A DNA stretch of 52,225 nt. Source: Chloroflexota bacterium. GTDB lineage: Bacteria; Chloroflexota; Dormibacteria; CF-121. A model generated the notes under the pieces. It was not told where the DNA came from and did not search any database. It saw only the letters and a list, made by a program, of their open reading frames with translations. This document shows, one piece after another, positions 16,244 to 23,061 of the stretch; within the stretch, counting starts at the first letter, position 1, and each line of letters begins with the position of its first letter. A program made the position numbers and the translations under genes. The DNA is taken from the NCBI GenBank assembly GCA_005881425.1, contig VBIC01000085.1, positions 1 through 52,225 on the forward strand. The letters are read 5' to 3'.

Positions 16244-17377
16244 ATGATCGCCCACCCCATCCTCTGGGACAGCGGCGTCTTCTTTCCCGGCCTTCAGCTC
16301 TGGCTCGATCCCAGGCTGCCCCGGCCGCGGGCGGTGGTCAGCCACGCCCACAGCGACCACGTCGCCCTCCATCCGGTCGGCTTCATGACGCCGGCGACCG
16401 GCCGGCTGATCAGCCACCGGCGAACCGTGATCGGCAGGGTGCACGCGCTACCTTACGGGACGCCTTTGAGCCTGGGCGGGGCGCGACTGACGCTGCACCC
16501 GGCGGGCCACGTGCTGGGTTCGGCGCAGACCCTGCTCGAGACCGACTTCGGCAGAGTCCTCTACACCGGCGACCTGAAGGTACGGGCGGGGCTGACCGCC
16601 GCCCCGGCCAGCGTGGTGCCGGCGGACGTACTGGTGCTGGAGAGCACCTTCGGCAAGCCGCGCTACCGGTTCCCCGATTCCGGCGAGGTGGTCGACGCCG
16701 TGGTCCGCTGGTGCGCCCGGGTCCAGGCGGACGGCGCGACTCCTGTGCTCCTCGGCTACTCGCTGGGAAAAGGGCAGGAGGTTCTGGCTGCGCTCGCAGG
16801 AGCGGGATTCAGGCTGGTCCTGCACCCCGTCCTCCACGCCGTCACCGAGGTCTATCGGGAGCTGGGCTGCTCTCTCCCCGACTATCAGCGTCTGGATCGG
16901 GAAGCGCCGGCCGAGGGAGTCGTGATCATGCCGCCCCAGGCCCGACGCGCCGTGGGCCTCAGGCTGGGCAGCCATCGAGTCGCGGCCCTGACCGGGTGGG
17001 CGATGGACGCGAGCCTGAAGGACCGGCTTCAGGTCGACGCCGTCTTCCCCCTCTCCGACCACGCGGACTTCGACGAGCTCTGCCAGTACGCCGAGGCGGT
17101 CGGACCTCAGATGACCTACACGGTGCTCGGCTTCGACGAGGACCTGGCGCTGGCGCTGCGCCGTCGCCGCCCCGCTGCGGCAGCCGCAGCAGCTATCACT
17201 GTTCTGACGGGGCTCAATGGCGGCTCACGGGATCAGTACTTATGCGCGCCGATGCGCCGTCCAGGGCTCCGCGGCGCCCTCGCTGCCACACAAAGTGGCT
17301 CGCTCGGTGGCTCGCGCCTCGCCCATACGGCGCCGGCGCTTACGCGCGAAAGCGCGACTCGCCCTACGGGCTCGTAG
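16244..17377 (+). CDS. Metallo-beta-lactamase-fold exonuclease with atypical C-terminus
   Basis: RNA/DNA-processing beta-lactamase family of the ligase-associated exonuclease/CPSF73-like type, 377 aa. Metal ligands: SHAHSDH at 33-39, GHVLGSAQ at 89-96, YTGDLK at 107-112 and SDHADF at 271-276. The family-like part ends at about residue 309 (LALALRRRR). The last 68 residues are low-complexity Ala, Gly, Arg and Thr sequence encoded by a hairpin-rich stretch, and relatives usually stop 10-20 residues after this point. The tail may therefore be read-through into non-coding DNA after loss of the native stop. ATG 16244 follows the zinc-ribbon gene. Confidence 0.82.
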   Translation: MIAHPILWDSGVFFPGLQLWLDPRLPRPRAVVSHAHSDHVALHPVGFMTPATGRLISHRRTVIGRVHALPYGTPLSLGGARLTLHPAGHVLGSAQTLLETDFGRVLYTGDLKVRAGLTAAPASVVPADVLVLESTFGKPRYRFPDSGEVVDAVVRWCARVQADGATPVLLGYSLGKGQEVLAALAGAGFRLVLHPVLHAVTEVYRELGCSLPDYQRLDREAPAEGVVIMPPQARRAVGLRLGSHRVAALTGWAMDASLKDRLQVDAVFPLSDHADFDELCQYAEAVGPQMTYTVLGFDEDLALALRRRRPAAAAAAAITVLTGLNGGSRDQYLCAPMRRPGLRGALAATQSGSLGGSRLAHTAPALTRESATRPTGS

Positions 17378-17405
17378 CGGCGTCTCGCTCGTAAAGGCCC
17401 GGCGC
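17165..17405. other. Hairpin-rich segment of unusual composition
   Basis: This stretch overlaps the atypical end of the exonuclease gene. It contains small perfect hairpins GCCAC-ACAAA-GTGGC (17285-17299), CGCGC-GAAA-GCGCG (17343-17356) and GCCC-TAC-GGGC (17361-17371), a direct repeat GTGGCTCGC separated by 3 nt (about 17295-17315), and repeated CTCGCCC. It resembles an intergenic repeat or a structured RNA more than coding sequence. I cannot name it. Confidence 0.35.
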
Positions 17406-17437
17406 AAAAGAAAAAGGAGAGAGGCCGGCCTCTCTCC
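17406..17437 (-). terminator. Strong intrinsic terminator after the 19-aa basic peptide gene
   Basis: A perfect 22-nt inverted repeat at 17416-17437 (GGAGAGAGGCC and its complement) is followed, reading leftward, by a T-rich tract (complement of 17406-17415, TTTTTCTTTT). It ends 20 nt after the stop of the small basic gene on the minus strand. Confidence 0.85.
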
Positions 17438-17457
17438 CGTACCGCAGTCTGTTCGGA

Positions 17458-17517
17458 CTAGCGGCTCTTGCGGGTCGACTTCTTGGCCTTCTTGGTGGCC
17501 TTCTTCCTGGTCGCCAT
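17458..17517 (-). CDS. 19-aa Lys/Arg-rich peptide
   Basis: ATG 17517 to TAG 17458-17460 encodes MATRKKATKKAKKSTRKSR: 7 Lys and 4 Arg out of 19 residues, and no acidic residue. It is preceded by AAGGAGGTGA, close to a full complement of the 16S 3' end, with AGGAGG 6 nt before ATG, and is followed by a strong terminator. The three signals agree on strand and spacing, so this is very likely a real, well-translated gene although it is far below usual length cut-offs. The sequence resembles the repeated tails of bacterial histone H1-like proteins, so binding to DNA, RNA or the ribosome is the natural guess. It does not match the bTHX sequence that I know. Confidence 0.75.
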   Translation of the reverse strand: MATRKKATKKAKKSTRKSR

Positions 17518-17568
17518 GCGTCACCTCCTTATCGTGAGCGGCGGACCGCGGCGCACCCTCGAGTGCGC
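17518..17568 (-). promoter_or_regulatory. Leader and ribosome binding site of the 19-aa peptide gene
   Basis: Minus-strand leader with the extended Shine-Dalgarno AAGGAGGTGA ending 3 nt before ATG. Upstream is a GCGCAC/GTGCGC stem (17551-17568) with a 6-nt loop. No clear -10/-35 pair is visible; the promoter is presumably within 17569-17622. Most single genes in this window lack any ribosome site, which makes this one stand out. Confidence 0.55.
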
Positions 17569-17622
17569 TTACTGCGATAACGCTCGGTGAAAAGTGATCT
17601 TGCAGGATCGATCGAAAAGCGG

Positions 17623-17997
17623 CTATCCAGTCATGAAGGCGCGGATGGTGAGCGCGGCCATGATCAGCCCGACGATGCCGTAGACGAGCGGCTCGCGGCG
17701 GCGGTTCTGGCCCACGTAGCTGGCCGCGACCGGGAGGGCGATCACGAGCAGGACACCGTAGAGCACGTGCAGGCTGTCCTTCAGGTGGTGGCCGGTGGCC
17801 AGCAGCAGGAGGCCCCACAGCCCCTGGACGACGAAGAGGATGGCGGTGAGAACGAGAGTCGACCGGAGTCCGCCGCTGGCCGTTCCCCTGCGCAGGTAGG
17901 TGAAAAGCCCCCATCCGGCGACGATCAGGCTGATCAGCAGTCCCGCCCGAAACAGGTTGACGTGGACCAGCAGCAGCGGGTCCTGGACCAGGTTCAC
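17623..17997 (-). CDS. Small integral membrane protein, 124 aa, four helices
   Basis: Hydrophobic 124-aa protein with four predicted helices: about residues 15-33, 44-66, 75-93 and 101-121. Basic loops (YLRRG, GQNRRRE) suggest orientation. No family identified; the pattern resembles small membrane proteins of heme-copper or cytochrome gene surroundings, but no signature residue is present. GTG 17997 overlaps the stop of the MFS gene (GTGA), so it ends the MOSC-amidohydrolase-MFS unit. Confidence 0.6.
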   Translation of the reverse strand: MNLVQDPLLLVHVNLFRAGLLISLIVAGWGLFTYLRRGTASGGLRSTLVLTAILFVVQGLWGLLLLATGHHLKDSLHVLYGVLLVIALPVAASYVGQNRRREPLVYGIVGLIMAALTIRAFMTG

Positions 17998-19280
17998 CGG
18001 CTCACCTCCAGCGCCCCTACCGCTGTGGCGGCCCAGCGGGCCTGCATCCCCTCCGCGTCCCCCCGCGCGGCGCCAAGGCCGGTGGCGGCGGCAAGCGCAG
18101 CCAGGAGCAGGGCAGGCGGCAGGAGGATGAGCAGGGCCAGCCGTATGCTGTGCAAGCCGTCAGACACCGCCCCGATCAAAAAGGGCGAGTAGGAGTCGCC
18201 GAAGAGATGTTCGACCAGCAGCGCCAGGGTCACGCCGCTGGCACGTAGGGTGGGCACCACCACGTCCTGCTTGATGGCCGTGAAGGGCCCGCTGTAGAGC
18301 GAGAGGGCGATAACCCCCAGGAGCAGCGCCGGGGCGAAGAGGGCCAGTGACGAGACCGAGAGCGCCACGACCACCAGGACCGCGCCGGCGCCGAAGCCGA
18401 TCATCCCGATCTCCAGGTTTCCCCGGGGACCGGCGCTGCGGATGCGCCGGTCGGCGAGCCAGCCGCCCGCCAGGCAGCCGATCAGCCCGCCCACCACCAG
18501 GATTCCTCCCGCGATGGTGCCGGCGGCCCCGGTCCCGATCTCGAAGGAGCGGCTCAGGTAGGTGGGAAGCCAGGCGGCAGAGCCCGCCAGCACGAAAAAG
18601 AGGATGGTCTCCGAAGCGATGGTGGCCCGCAGCGTCCTGATCCGGGCCAGGGAGCGGAAGTCGGCGACGGTCACCCGGCGGATCGCGCCCGCCTTTCCGC
18701 CGCCGGCCTCCGCGGCGCCGCGCACCGGCTCCCGCAGCCGGAAGGCGAGCAGACCCAGGATCAGCCCGGGGACGGCGGTCAGGTAGAAGGCCGGACGCCA
18801 GCCCAGCCGGCTCGCGATCAGCCCGCCGCCGGAAAAGCCCACCGCGATGCCGAGGTAGCTGCCCGCGCTCCAGATCGACATGGCGCGGCCGCGGGTCTGC
18901 TGCGGGAAGTAATCGCCGAGCAGGGAAGTCCCGGCCGGGAAGTAGCCCGCCTCTCCGACGCCGAGCAGCGCCCTGGCGGCAAAGAGCTGGGTGAAGCTGC
19001 GGGCCAGCCCCGTGAACAGGGTGGCGACGCTCCAGATGCAGACGCCGACACCGATCACGTTGCGGCGAATTCCCCGGTCGCCCCAGATCCCGAAGGGAAG
19101 AGCCGCGATGGCGTAGACCAGCAGAAAAGCAGTGGTCAGCGCGCCGAAACCCGCGTCCGACAGGTGGAACTCGTGCTCGATGGGGATGGCGACCGACGGC
19201 AGGACGTAGCGGTCGACGTAATTGAGGAAGACGATCCCGACCATCACCGCCAGCGCGTAGCGCGGGTAGCCCTTCGGCAT
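17994..19280 (-). CDS. MFS transporter, Spinster-like
   Basis: 428-aa carrier with about 12 hydrophobic helices. The N-terminal half has NYVDRYVLPSVAIPIEHEF and GIWGDRG (loop 2-3 motif), then ALLGVGEAGYFPAGTSLLGDYFP, which is typical of the Spns/phthalate-type (ACS) branch of the major facilitator superfamily. The substrate is probably an organic anion or lipid-like molecule (inference). ATG 19280 follows a GAAGGT ribosome site and lies 8 nt after the amidohydrolase stop, so the carrier may import that enzyme's substrate. Confidence 0.88.
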   Translation of the reverse strand: MPKGYPRYALAVMVGIVFLNYVDRYVLPSVAIPIEHEFHLSDAGFGALTTAFLLVYAIAALPFGIWGDRGIRRNVIGVGVCIWSVATLFTGLARSFTQLFAARALLGVGEAGYFPAGTSLLGDYFPQQTRGRAMSIWSAGSYLGIAVGFSGGGLIASRLGWRPAFYLTAVPGLILGLLAFRLREPVRGAAEAGGGKAGAIRRVTVADFRSLARIRTLRATIASETILFFVLAGSAAWLPTYLSRSFEIGTGAAGTIAGGILVVGGLIGCLAGGWLADRRIRSAGPRGNLEIGMIGFGAGAVLVVVALSVSSLALFAPALLLGVIALSLYSGPFTAIKQDVVVPTLRASGVTLALLVEHLFGDSYSPFLIGAVSDGLHSIRLALLILLPPALLLAALAAATGLGAARGDAEGMQARWAATAVGALEVSR

Positions 19281-19288
19281 GGTGACCT

Positions 19289-20143
19289 TCAGAGCTCCAG
19301 CTTGAGGAGCCGGGCCGCGTTCTCGCGCACGATCTTCACCTTGGCCTCAGGACTGAGCCCGATCGTCTCGAGCTCCTCCAGGACCCGCGCCGGCGCGATG
19401 AAGGGGTAGTCGCTGCCGAAGAGAGCCTGGTCCTGCAGGCGCCCGCCTATCTCGCGCACCAGCTCCGGAGGGTAGTAGCGCGGCGACCAGCCGCTGAGCT
19501 CGATGAAGAGGTTGCGCTTGTGCAGCGCCATCGCGATCAGCTCCAGATGCCAGGGCCAGCCGAAATGGGCGGCGATGACCGTGAGCTCGGGGAAACGCGC
19601 CGCGACCGCGTCGAGATGGATCGGCCGCGAGGGGTCGAGCCGGATGCCCTGCCCGCCCGCCGTCCCGGCGCCGATGCCGCTCGTCCCGGTGTGGAAGAGG
19701 CAGGGAACGCCGAGCTCGCTGGCCTTGGCCCAGAGCGGGAAGTGCCGCTCATCGCTCGGGTAAAAGTCCTGCATCGAGGGGTGGAACTTGGCGCCGATCG
19801 CACCCAGCTCCTTGACCGCCCGCTCCAGCTCCTCCACCGCCGCCTGCCCCTTCCAGGGATCGATGCCGGCGAAGAATGCGAATCGCCTCGGATGCCGGCG
19901 CACGACGGCGCTGACCACTTCGTTGCGCAGCGGCGGCCGCCCGGTGGCCGTCTCCGCGTCCCAGCCCAGGAGGATGCCGAAGACGCCTTCCTGCGCGTAC
20001 TCGACCGCGATCTCGTCGGCGCTCTTCTCCCGGATCCGGCTGCGGAAATACCGCTCGGCCGGCTCCCGATAGGGCCCCAGGCTTCCATCCAGCCAGTCTG
20101 CGATCGGCAGGTGGACGTGGAGGTCGACGGCCTTGACGGGCAC
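19289..20143 (-). CDS. Amidohydrolase family 2 (metal-dependent hydrolase/decarboxylase)
   Basis: 284-aa TIM-barrel protein. The metal-binding motif DLHVHLP is at 7-13, with GAKFHPSMQ, CLFHTGTSG, IAAHFGWPW and the catalytic aspartate in FGSDYPF further on, as in the ACMSD/gamma-resorcylate decarboxylase-like amidohydrolase-2 family. Substrate unknown. The GTG start at 20143 follows the MOSC stop directly (TGAGTG). Linked to an MFS carrier, it may form a small catabolic unit. Confidence 0.87.
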   Translation of the reverse strand: MPVKAVDLHVHLPIADWLDGSLGPYREPAERYFRSRIREKSADEIAVEYAQEGVFGILLGWDAETATGRPPLRNEVVSAVVRRHPRRFAFFAGIDPWKGQAAVEELERAVKELGAIGAKFHPSMQDFYPSDERHFPLWAKASELGVPCLFHTGTSGIGAGTAGGQGIRLDPSRPIHLDAVAARFPELTVIAAHFGWPWHLELIAMALHKRNLFIELSGWSPRYYPPELVREIGGRLQDQALFGSDYPFIAPARVLEELETIGLSPEAKVKIVRENAARLLKLEL

Positions 20144-20587
20144 TCAGGGCATCGGGAGTGGAGCGCGAACCACGATCGCGGCGTCTCCGACCGCGATGGC
20201 TCCGCCTTCGACGACGCGTGAGTTCATGCCTCTGCGGCCATTGAGCTCATCCCGCAGGCCGGGCCGGATCTCGTCCATGCGAAAGCACGGCTCGCACGCA
20301 GACGTGATCTCGAGCACCGCCTGGTCTCCGATCCGGAGCCGCGTTCCCGGGACAAGGCTCATCACGTCCAGTCCCTCCACGGTCAGGTTCTCCTTGACGG
20401 TCCCAGGGGCCAGCCCCAGCACGTCGAGCGTCTCCTTGTCGATGATCAGCACCTGGCGCCTGGAGGCTGAGCCCGCGTGCTTGTCGCCGCTCAGCCCGAC
20501 GCCCGTCTCGAGCAGCGCCGATCTCACGTCGAGCATCGGCTGCCGATGCCCCGGGCAGAGCTGGATCGCGGCCAGGCGAGCTTGCAT
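20144..20587 (-). CDS. MOSC domain protein
   Basis: 147-aa MOSC (molybdenum cofactor sulfurase C-terminal) domain protein. Motifs: GLSGDKHAG, a VLIIDKETLD strand, the TVKENLTVEGLDV signature, GTRLRIGDQAVLEIT, and the conserved cysteine in SACEPCFRMDEI, which is expected to carry sulfur. Such stand-alone proteins are thought to deliver sulfur or bind molybdenum cofactor. The start ATG 20587 is preceded by TATCCT with a 7-nt gap. It is divergent from fumC and first of the unit with amidohydrolase, MFS and the 124-aa gene. Confidence 0.9.
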   Translation of the reverse strand: MQARLAAIQLCPGHRQPMLDVRSALLETGVGLSGDKHAGSASRRQVLIIDKETLDVLGLAPGTVKENLTVEGLDVMSLVPGTRLRIGDQAVLEITSACEPCFRMDEIRPGLRDELNGRRGMNSRVVEGGAIAVGDAAIVVRAPLPMP

Positions 20588-20594
20588 GCCGACA

Positions 20595-20625
20595 AGGATA
20601 CGGGAGCGCGGCCGGCCGGTACCAT
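20595..20625. promoter_or_regulatory. Divergent -10 boxes for the MOSC gene and fumC
   Basis: Minus strand: TATCCT (complement of 20595-20600), 7 nt before ATG 20587. Plus strand: TACCAT (20620-20625), 7 nt before ATG 20633. Both genes would give leaderless or nearly leaderless mRNAs. -35 boxes are weak. Confidence 0.45.
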
Positions 20626-20632
20626 GGCGCTT

Positions 20633-22051
20633 ATGGCCGGCGAACGCATCGAACGGGACTCGATGGGAGAGCTGGCCGTTCCCGAGACCGCCTATTACGG
20701 AGCCAGCACGGAGCGCGCGCGCCGCAACTTTCCGATCAGCGACCTGCGGCTGCCTCGCCGCTTCATCCGCGCCCTGGCCCAGATCAAAGGCGCGGCCGCG
20801 ATCGTGAACGCCGAGCTCGGCCTGCTCGATGCAGGCCTGGCCAACGCCATCCTGCGGGCCTGCGAAGAGGTGGAGGGCGGCGGGCTCGACCAGCACTTCG
20901 TGGTCGACGTTTTCCAGACCGGCTCGGGCACGTCGACCAACATGAACGCCAACGAGGTCATCGCCAATCGGGCCAACGAGCTCCTGGGCGGAGCTCGGGG
21001 GGTAAAGAGCCCGGTCCATCCCAACGATCACGTCAACCTCTGCCAGTCGAGCAACGACGTGATTCCGACCGCGATTCAGCTCTCGGCCCTTCACGCGATC
21101 CATGAGGAGCTGATCCCGGCGCTGGACCTGCTCCGACAGGCGCTCTCGGCCAAGGCTAAGGAATGGATGCCGGTGATCAAGACCGGGCGCACCCACCTGC
21201 AGGATGCGACCCCGATCCGGCTCGGCCAGGAGTTCACCGGGTACGCCGGGCAGGTGGAGCGCGGCATCCGGAGGGTGGAGGGCGCGGGGCTCGAATTTGC
21301 CGAGCTGCCATTGGGCGGGACGGCGGTCGGGACCGGCATCAACACCCACCCGGAGTTCGCGGGCCGGGTCTGCCGGCATCTGTCCCGCACGACCGGCGTC
21401 GCCGTTCATGAGACCGACAACCACTTCCAGGCGCAGGCCACTCTGGACGCGGTGCTGGCCGGCGCCGGCGCCCTGCGCACCGTTGCCGTCAGCCTCTACA
21501 AGATCGCCAACGACGTGCGCTGGCTCGCCTCGGGACCTCGCGCGGGGCTGGGAGAGCTGGCTCTCCCTGAAGTCCAGCCGGGCAGCTCGATCATGCCCGG
21601 CAAGGTGAATCCGGTGATCGTCGAGTCCCTGACCATGGCCGTCGCCCAGGTGCTCGGCAACGACCTGACGATCGCGGTCGCGGCCCAATCCGGCAGCGTC
21701 TTCGAGCTCAACCTGATGATGCCCGTCGCCGCCTACGACCTGCTCCAATCGATCGCCCTGCTGGCGGGCTCGGCGCGGAATTTCGCCGAGCAGTGCGTCA
21801 GGGGCCTGCGCGCCACCGAGCAGGGACCGGCGATGGTGGAACGCGGCCTGATGCTCGCCACCGCCCTCGCGCCGGCGCTCGGCTATGACCGGGCGGCGGC
21901 GATCGCCAGGGAGGCGCTCTCGACCGGACTCACCATCCGCGAGATCGCGGCGCAGCGATCGGGACTCTCATCGGAGGAGCTGGACCGGCTCCTCGACCCG
22001 GCCCGCATGACCGAGCCGGGGCTCAGCGGCGGCAAGCCGGGCGGCGCCTAG
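20633..22051 (+). CDS. fumC: Fumarate hydratase, class II
   Basis: Interconverts fumarate and malate in the TCA cycle. 472 aa from ATG 20633. Motifs: ERDSMGELAVP and YYGAST at the N-terminus, TGSGTSTNMNANEVIANRA, SSNDVIPTA, KTGRTHLQDATPIRLGQEF, and the superfamily signature GSSIMPGKVNP near residue 320, which carries the catalytic serine. MPGKVNP and TGRTHLQDA favour fumarase over aspartate ammonia-lyase, although the VNPVIVES stretch is slightly unusual, so AspA is the second choice. An in-frame ATG at 20624 lies inside the -10 box, supporting 20633. Confidence 0.9.
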   Translation: MAGERIERDSMGELAVPETAYYGASTERARRNFPISDLRLPRRFIRALAQIKGAAAIVNAELGLLDAGLANAILRACEEVEGGGLDQHFVVDVFQTGSGTSTNMNANEVIANRANELLGGARGVKSPVHPNDHVNLCQSSNDVIPTAIQLSALHAIHEELIPALDLLRQALSAKAKEWMPVIKTGRTHLQDATPIRLGQEFTGYAGQVERGIRRVEGAGLEFAELPLGGTAVGTGINTHPEFAGRVCRHLSRTTGVAVHETDNHFQAQATLDAVLAGAGALRTVAVSLYKIANDVRWLASGPRAGLGELALPEVQPGSSIMPGKVNPVIVESLTMAVAQVLGNDLTIAVAAQSGSVFELNLMMPVAAYDLLQSIALLAGSARNFAEQCVRGLRATEQGPAMVERGLMLATALAPALGYDRAAAIAREALSTGLTIREIAAQRSGLSSEELDRLLDPARMTEPGLSGGKPGGA

Positions 22052-23061
22052 CGGGCAGCCTCGGCCAGCGCCTCCAGCGCCTCCAACTCCGATGCGGGAT
22101 CGGGCGCATGGAGGCGGGCGAGGAGCGTGGTCACTCCCGCCGCCCGGTAGCCGGCGAGGCGCTCGCGGACGTGCTGGCGCGGCCCGGCGAGGGCGATGGC
22201 GTCCACCAGCGCGTCCGGAACCCGGCTGATGGCCTCCAGCTTGCGCCCGCTGAGGTACAGCTCCTGGATCTCGATCGCCTCCCTCTCGAAGCCATAGCGG
22301 CGCACGGTCTGGTTGTAGAAGTTGCGCGCGACTGAGCCCATGCCGCCCACATAGAGAGCGGCCCACGGTCGCAGCGCCTGGCGGGCCGCGGCCTGGTCCT
22401 CGCCGATCGAGACCGGCACGCTGGGGGCGATCTCGAGCGCGGCCCCGCTCCGCCCCCCCGCCCGCCGGCCGGCCTCGAGATCCTCGAGGAAGACCCGGAC
22501 GTGCTCGGGCGAGAAGACGGTCGGGATCCATCCCTCTGCCAGCTCCCCCGCCAGGCGGACGCCGCCGGGGGTCAGCGTCGCCAGGTAGACGGGGATGGCG
22601 GGCCTTGGCGGATGGGCCATGAGCTTCAGCCCCTGGTCGATCTGGAAGACCTCTCCCTGGTAGCGGAGCGGCTCCCGACGGACCACGCGGCGCACCACCT
22701 CGACCGTCTCCCGCATCCGCCGCAGCGGATGCTCGTAGGCCACCCCGTGCCAGCCGGCCACGACCTGGTGGCCGGAGGTTCCCAGGCCGAGAGAGAAGCG
22801 GCCGTTCGACAGCTGGTCGAGGGTGACCGCGGTCTGCGCCAGCAGCGCGGGCGTGCGGCTGAAGACGTTTACGATCCCAGACCCCAGCCCGATCCGCTCG
22901 GTCCGGGCCGCGAGCGCACCCAGGATCGAGACCGCGTCGGTGCCGTAAGCTTCCGGCACCCAGGCAGAGGCGTAGCCGAGCTGCTCGGCCCGCCGGGTCA
23001 GTGAGACGACGCGATCGAGGTCGACGCCGGCCTCGGTCGGCAGGAAGAGTCCGAGCTTCAG
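22048..23061 (-). CDS. LLM-class flavin (F420-type) oxidoreductase with probable CTG start
   Basis: TIM-barrel luciferase-like family. The N-terminus LKLGLFLPTEAGVD lies upstream of the first GTG (22959) and belongs to the fold's first strand, so the gene must begin further up. The only candidate is CTG 23061, which overlaps the stop of the BNR-repeat gene as CTGA, mirroring the GTGA couplings elsewhere. From there the protein is 337 aa and includes RIGLGSGIVNVFSRTP, GRFSLGLGTSG and IPVYLATLTPGG, typical of F420-dependent LLM enzymes. Substrate unknown. It overlaps fumC by 4 nt at the 3' ends. Confidence 0.82.
   Translation of the reverse strand: MKLGLFLPTEAGVDLDRVVSLTRRAEQLGYASAWVPEAYGTDAVSILGALAARTERIGLGSGIVNVFSRTPALLAQTAVTLDQLSNGRFSLGLGTSGHQVVAGWHGVAYEHPLRRMRETVEVVRRVVRREPLRYQGEVFQIDQGLKLMAHPPRPAIPVYLATLTPGGVRLAGELAEGWIPTVFSPEHVRVFLEDLEAGRRAGGRSGAALEIAPSVPVSIGEDQAAARQALRPWAALYVGGMGSVARNFYNQTVRRYGFEREAIEIQELYLSGRKLEAISRVPDALVDAIALAGPRQHVRERLAGYRAAGVTTLLARLHAPDPASELEALEALAEAAR

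Noticed and set aside
17285-17437. CRISPR or insertion-sequence end, suggested by clustered short inverted repeats.
   Set aside because: No regular repeat-spacer pattern, transposase or target duplication; the 17416-17437 palindrome is better explained as a terminator.
20144-21748. A 534-aa minus-strand frame covering fumC.
   Set aside because: Only its last 147 codons are the MOSC protein; the rest is antisense to conserved fumarase sequence.
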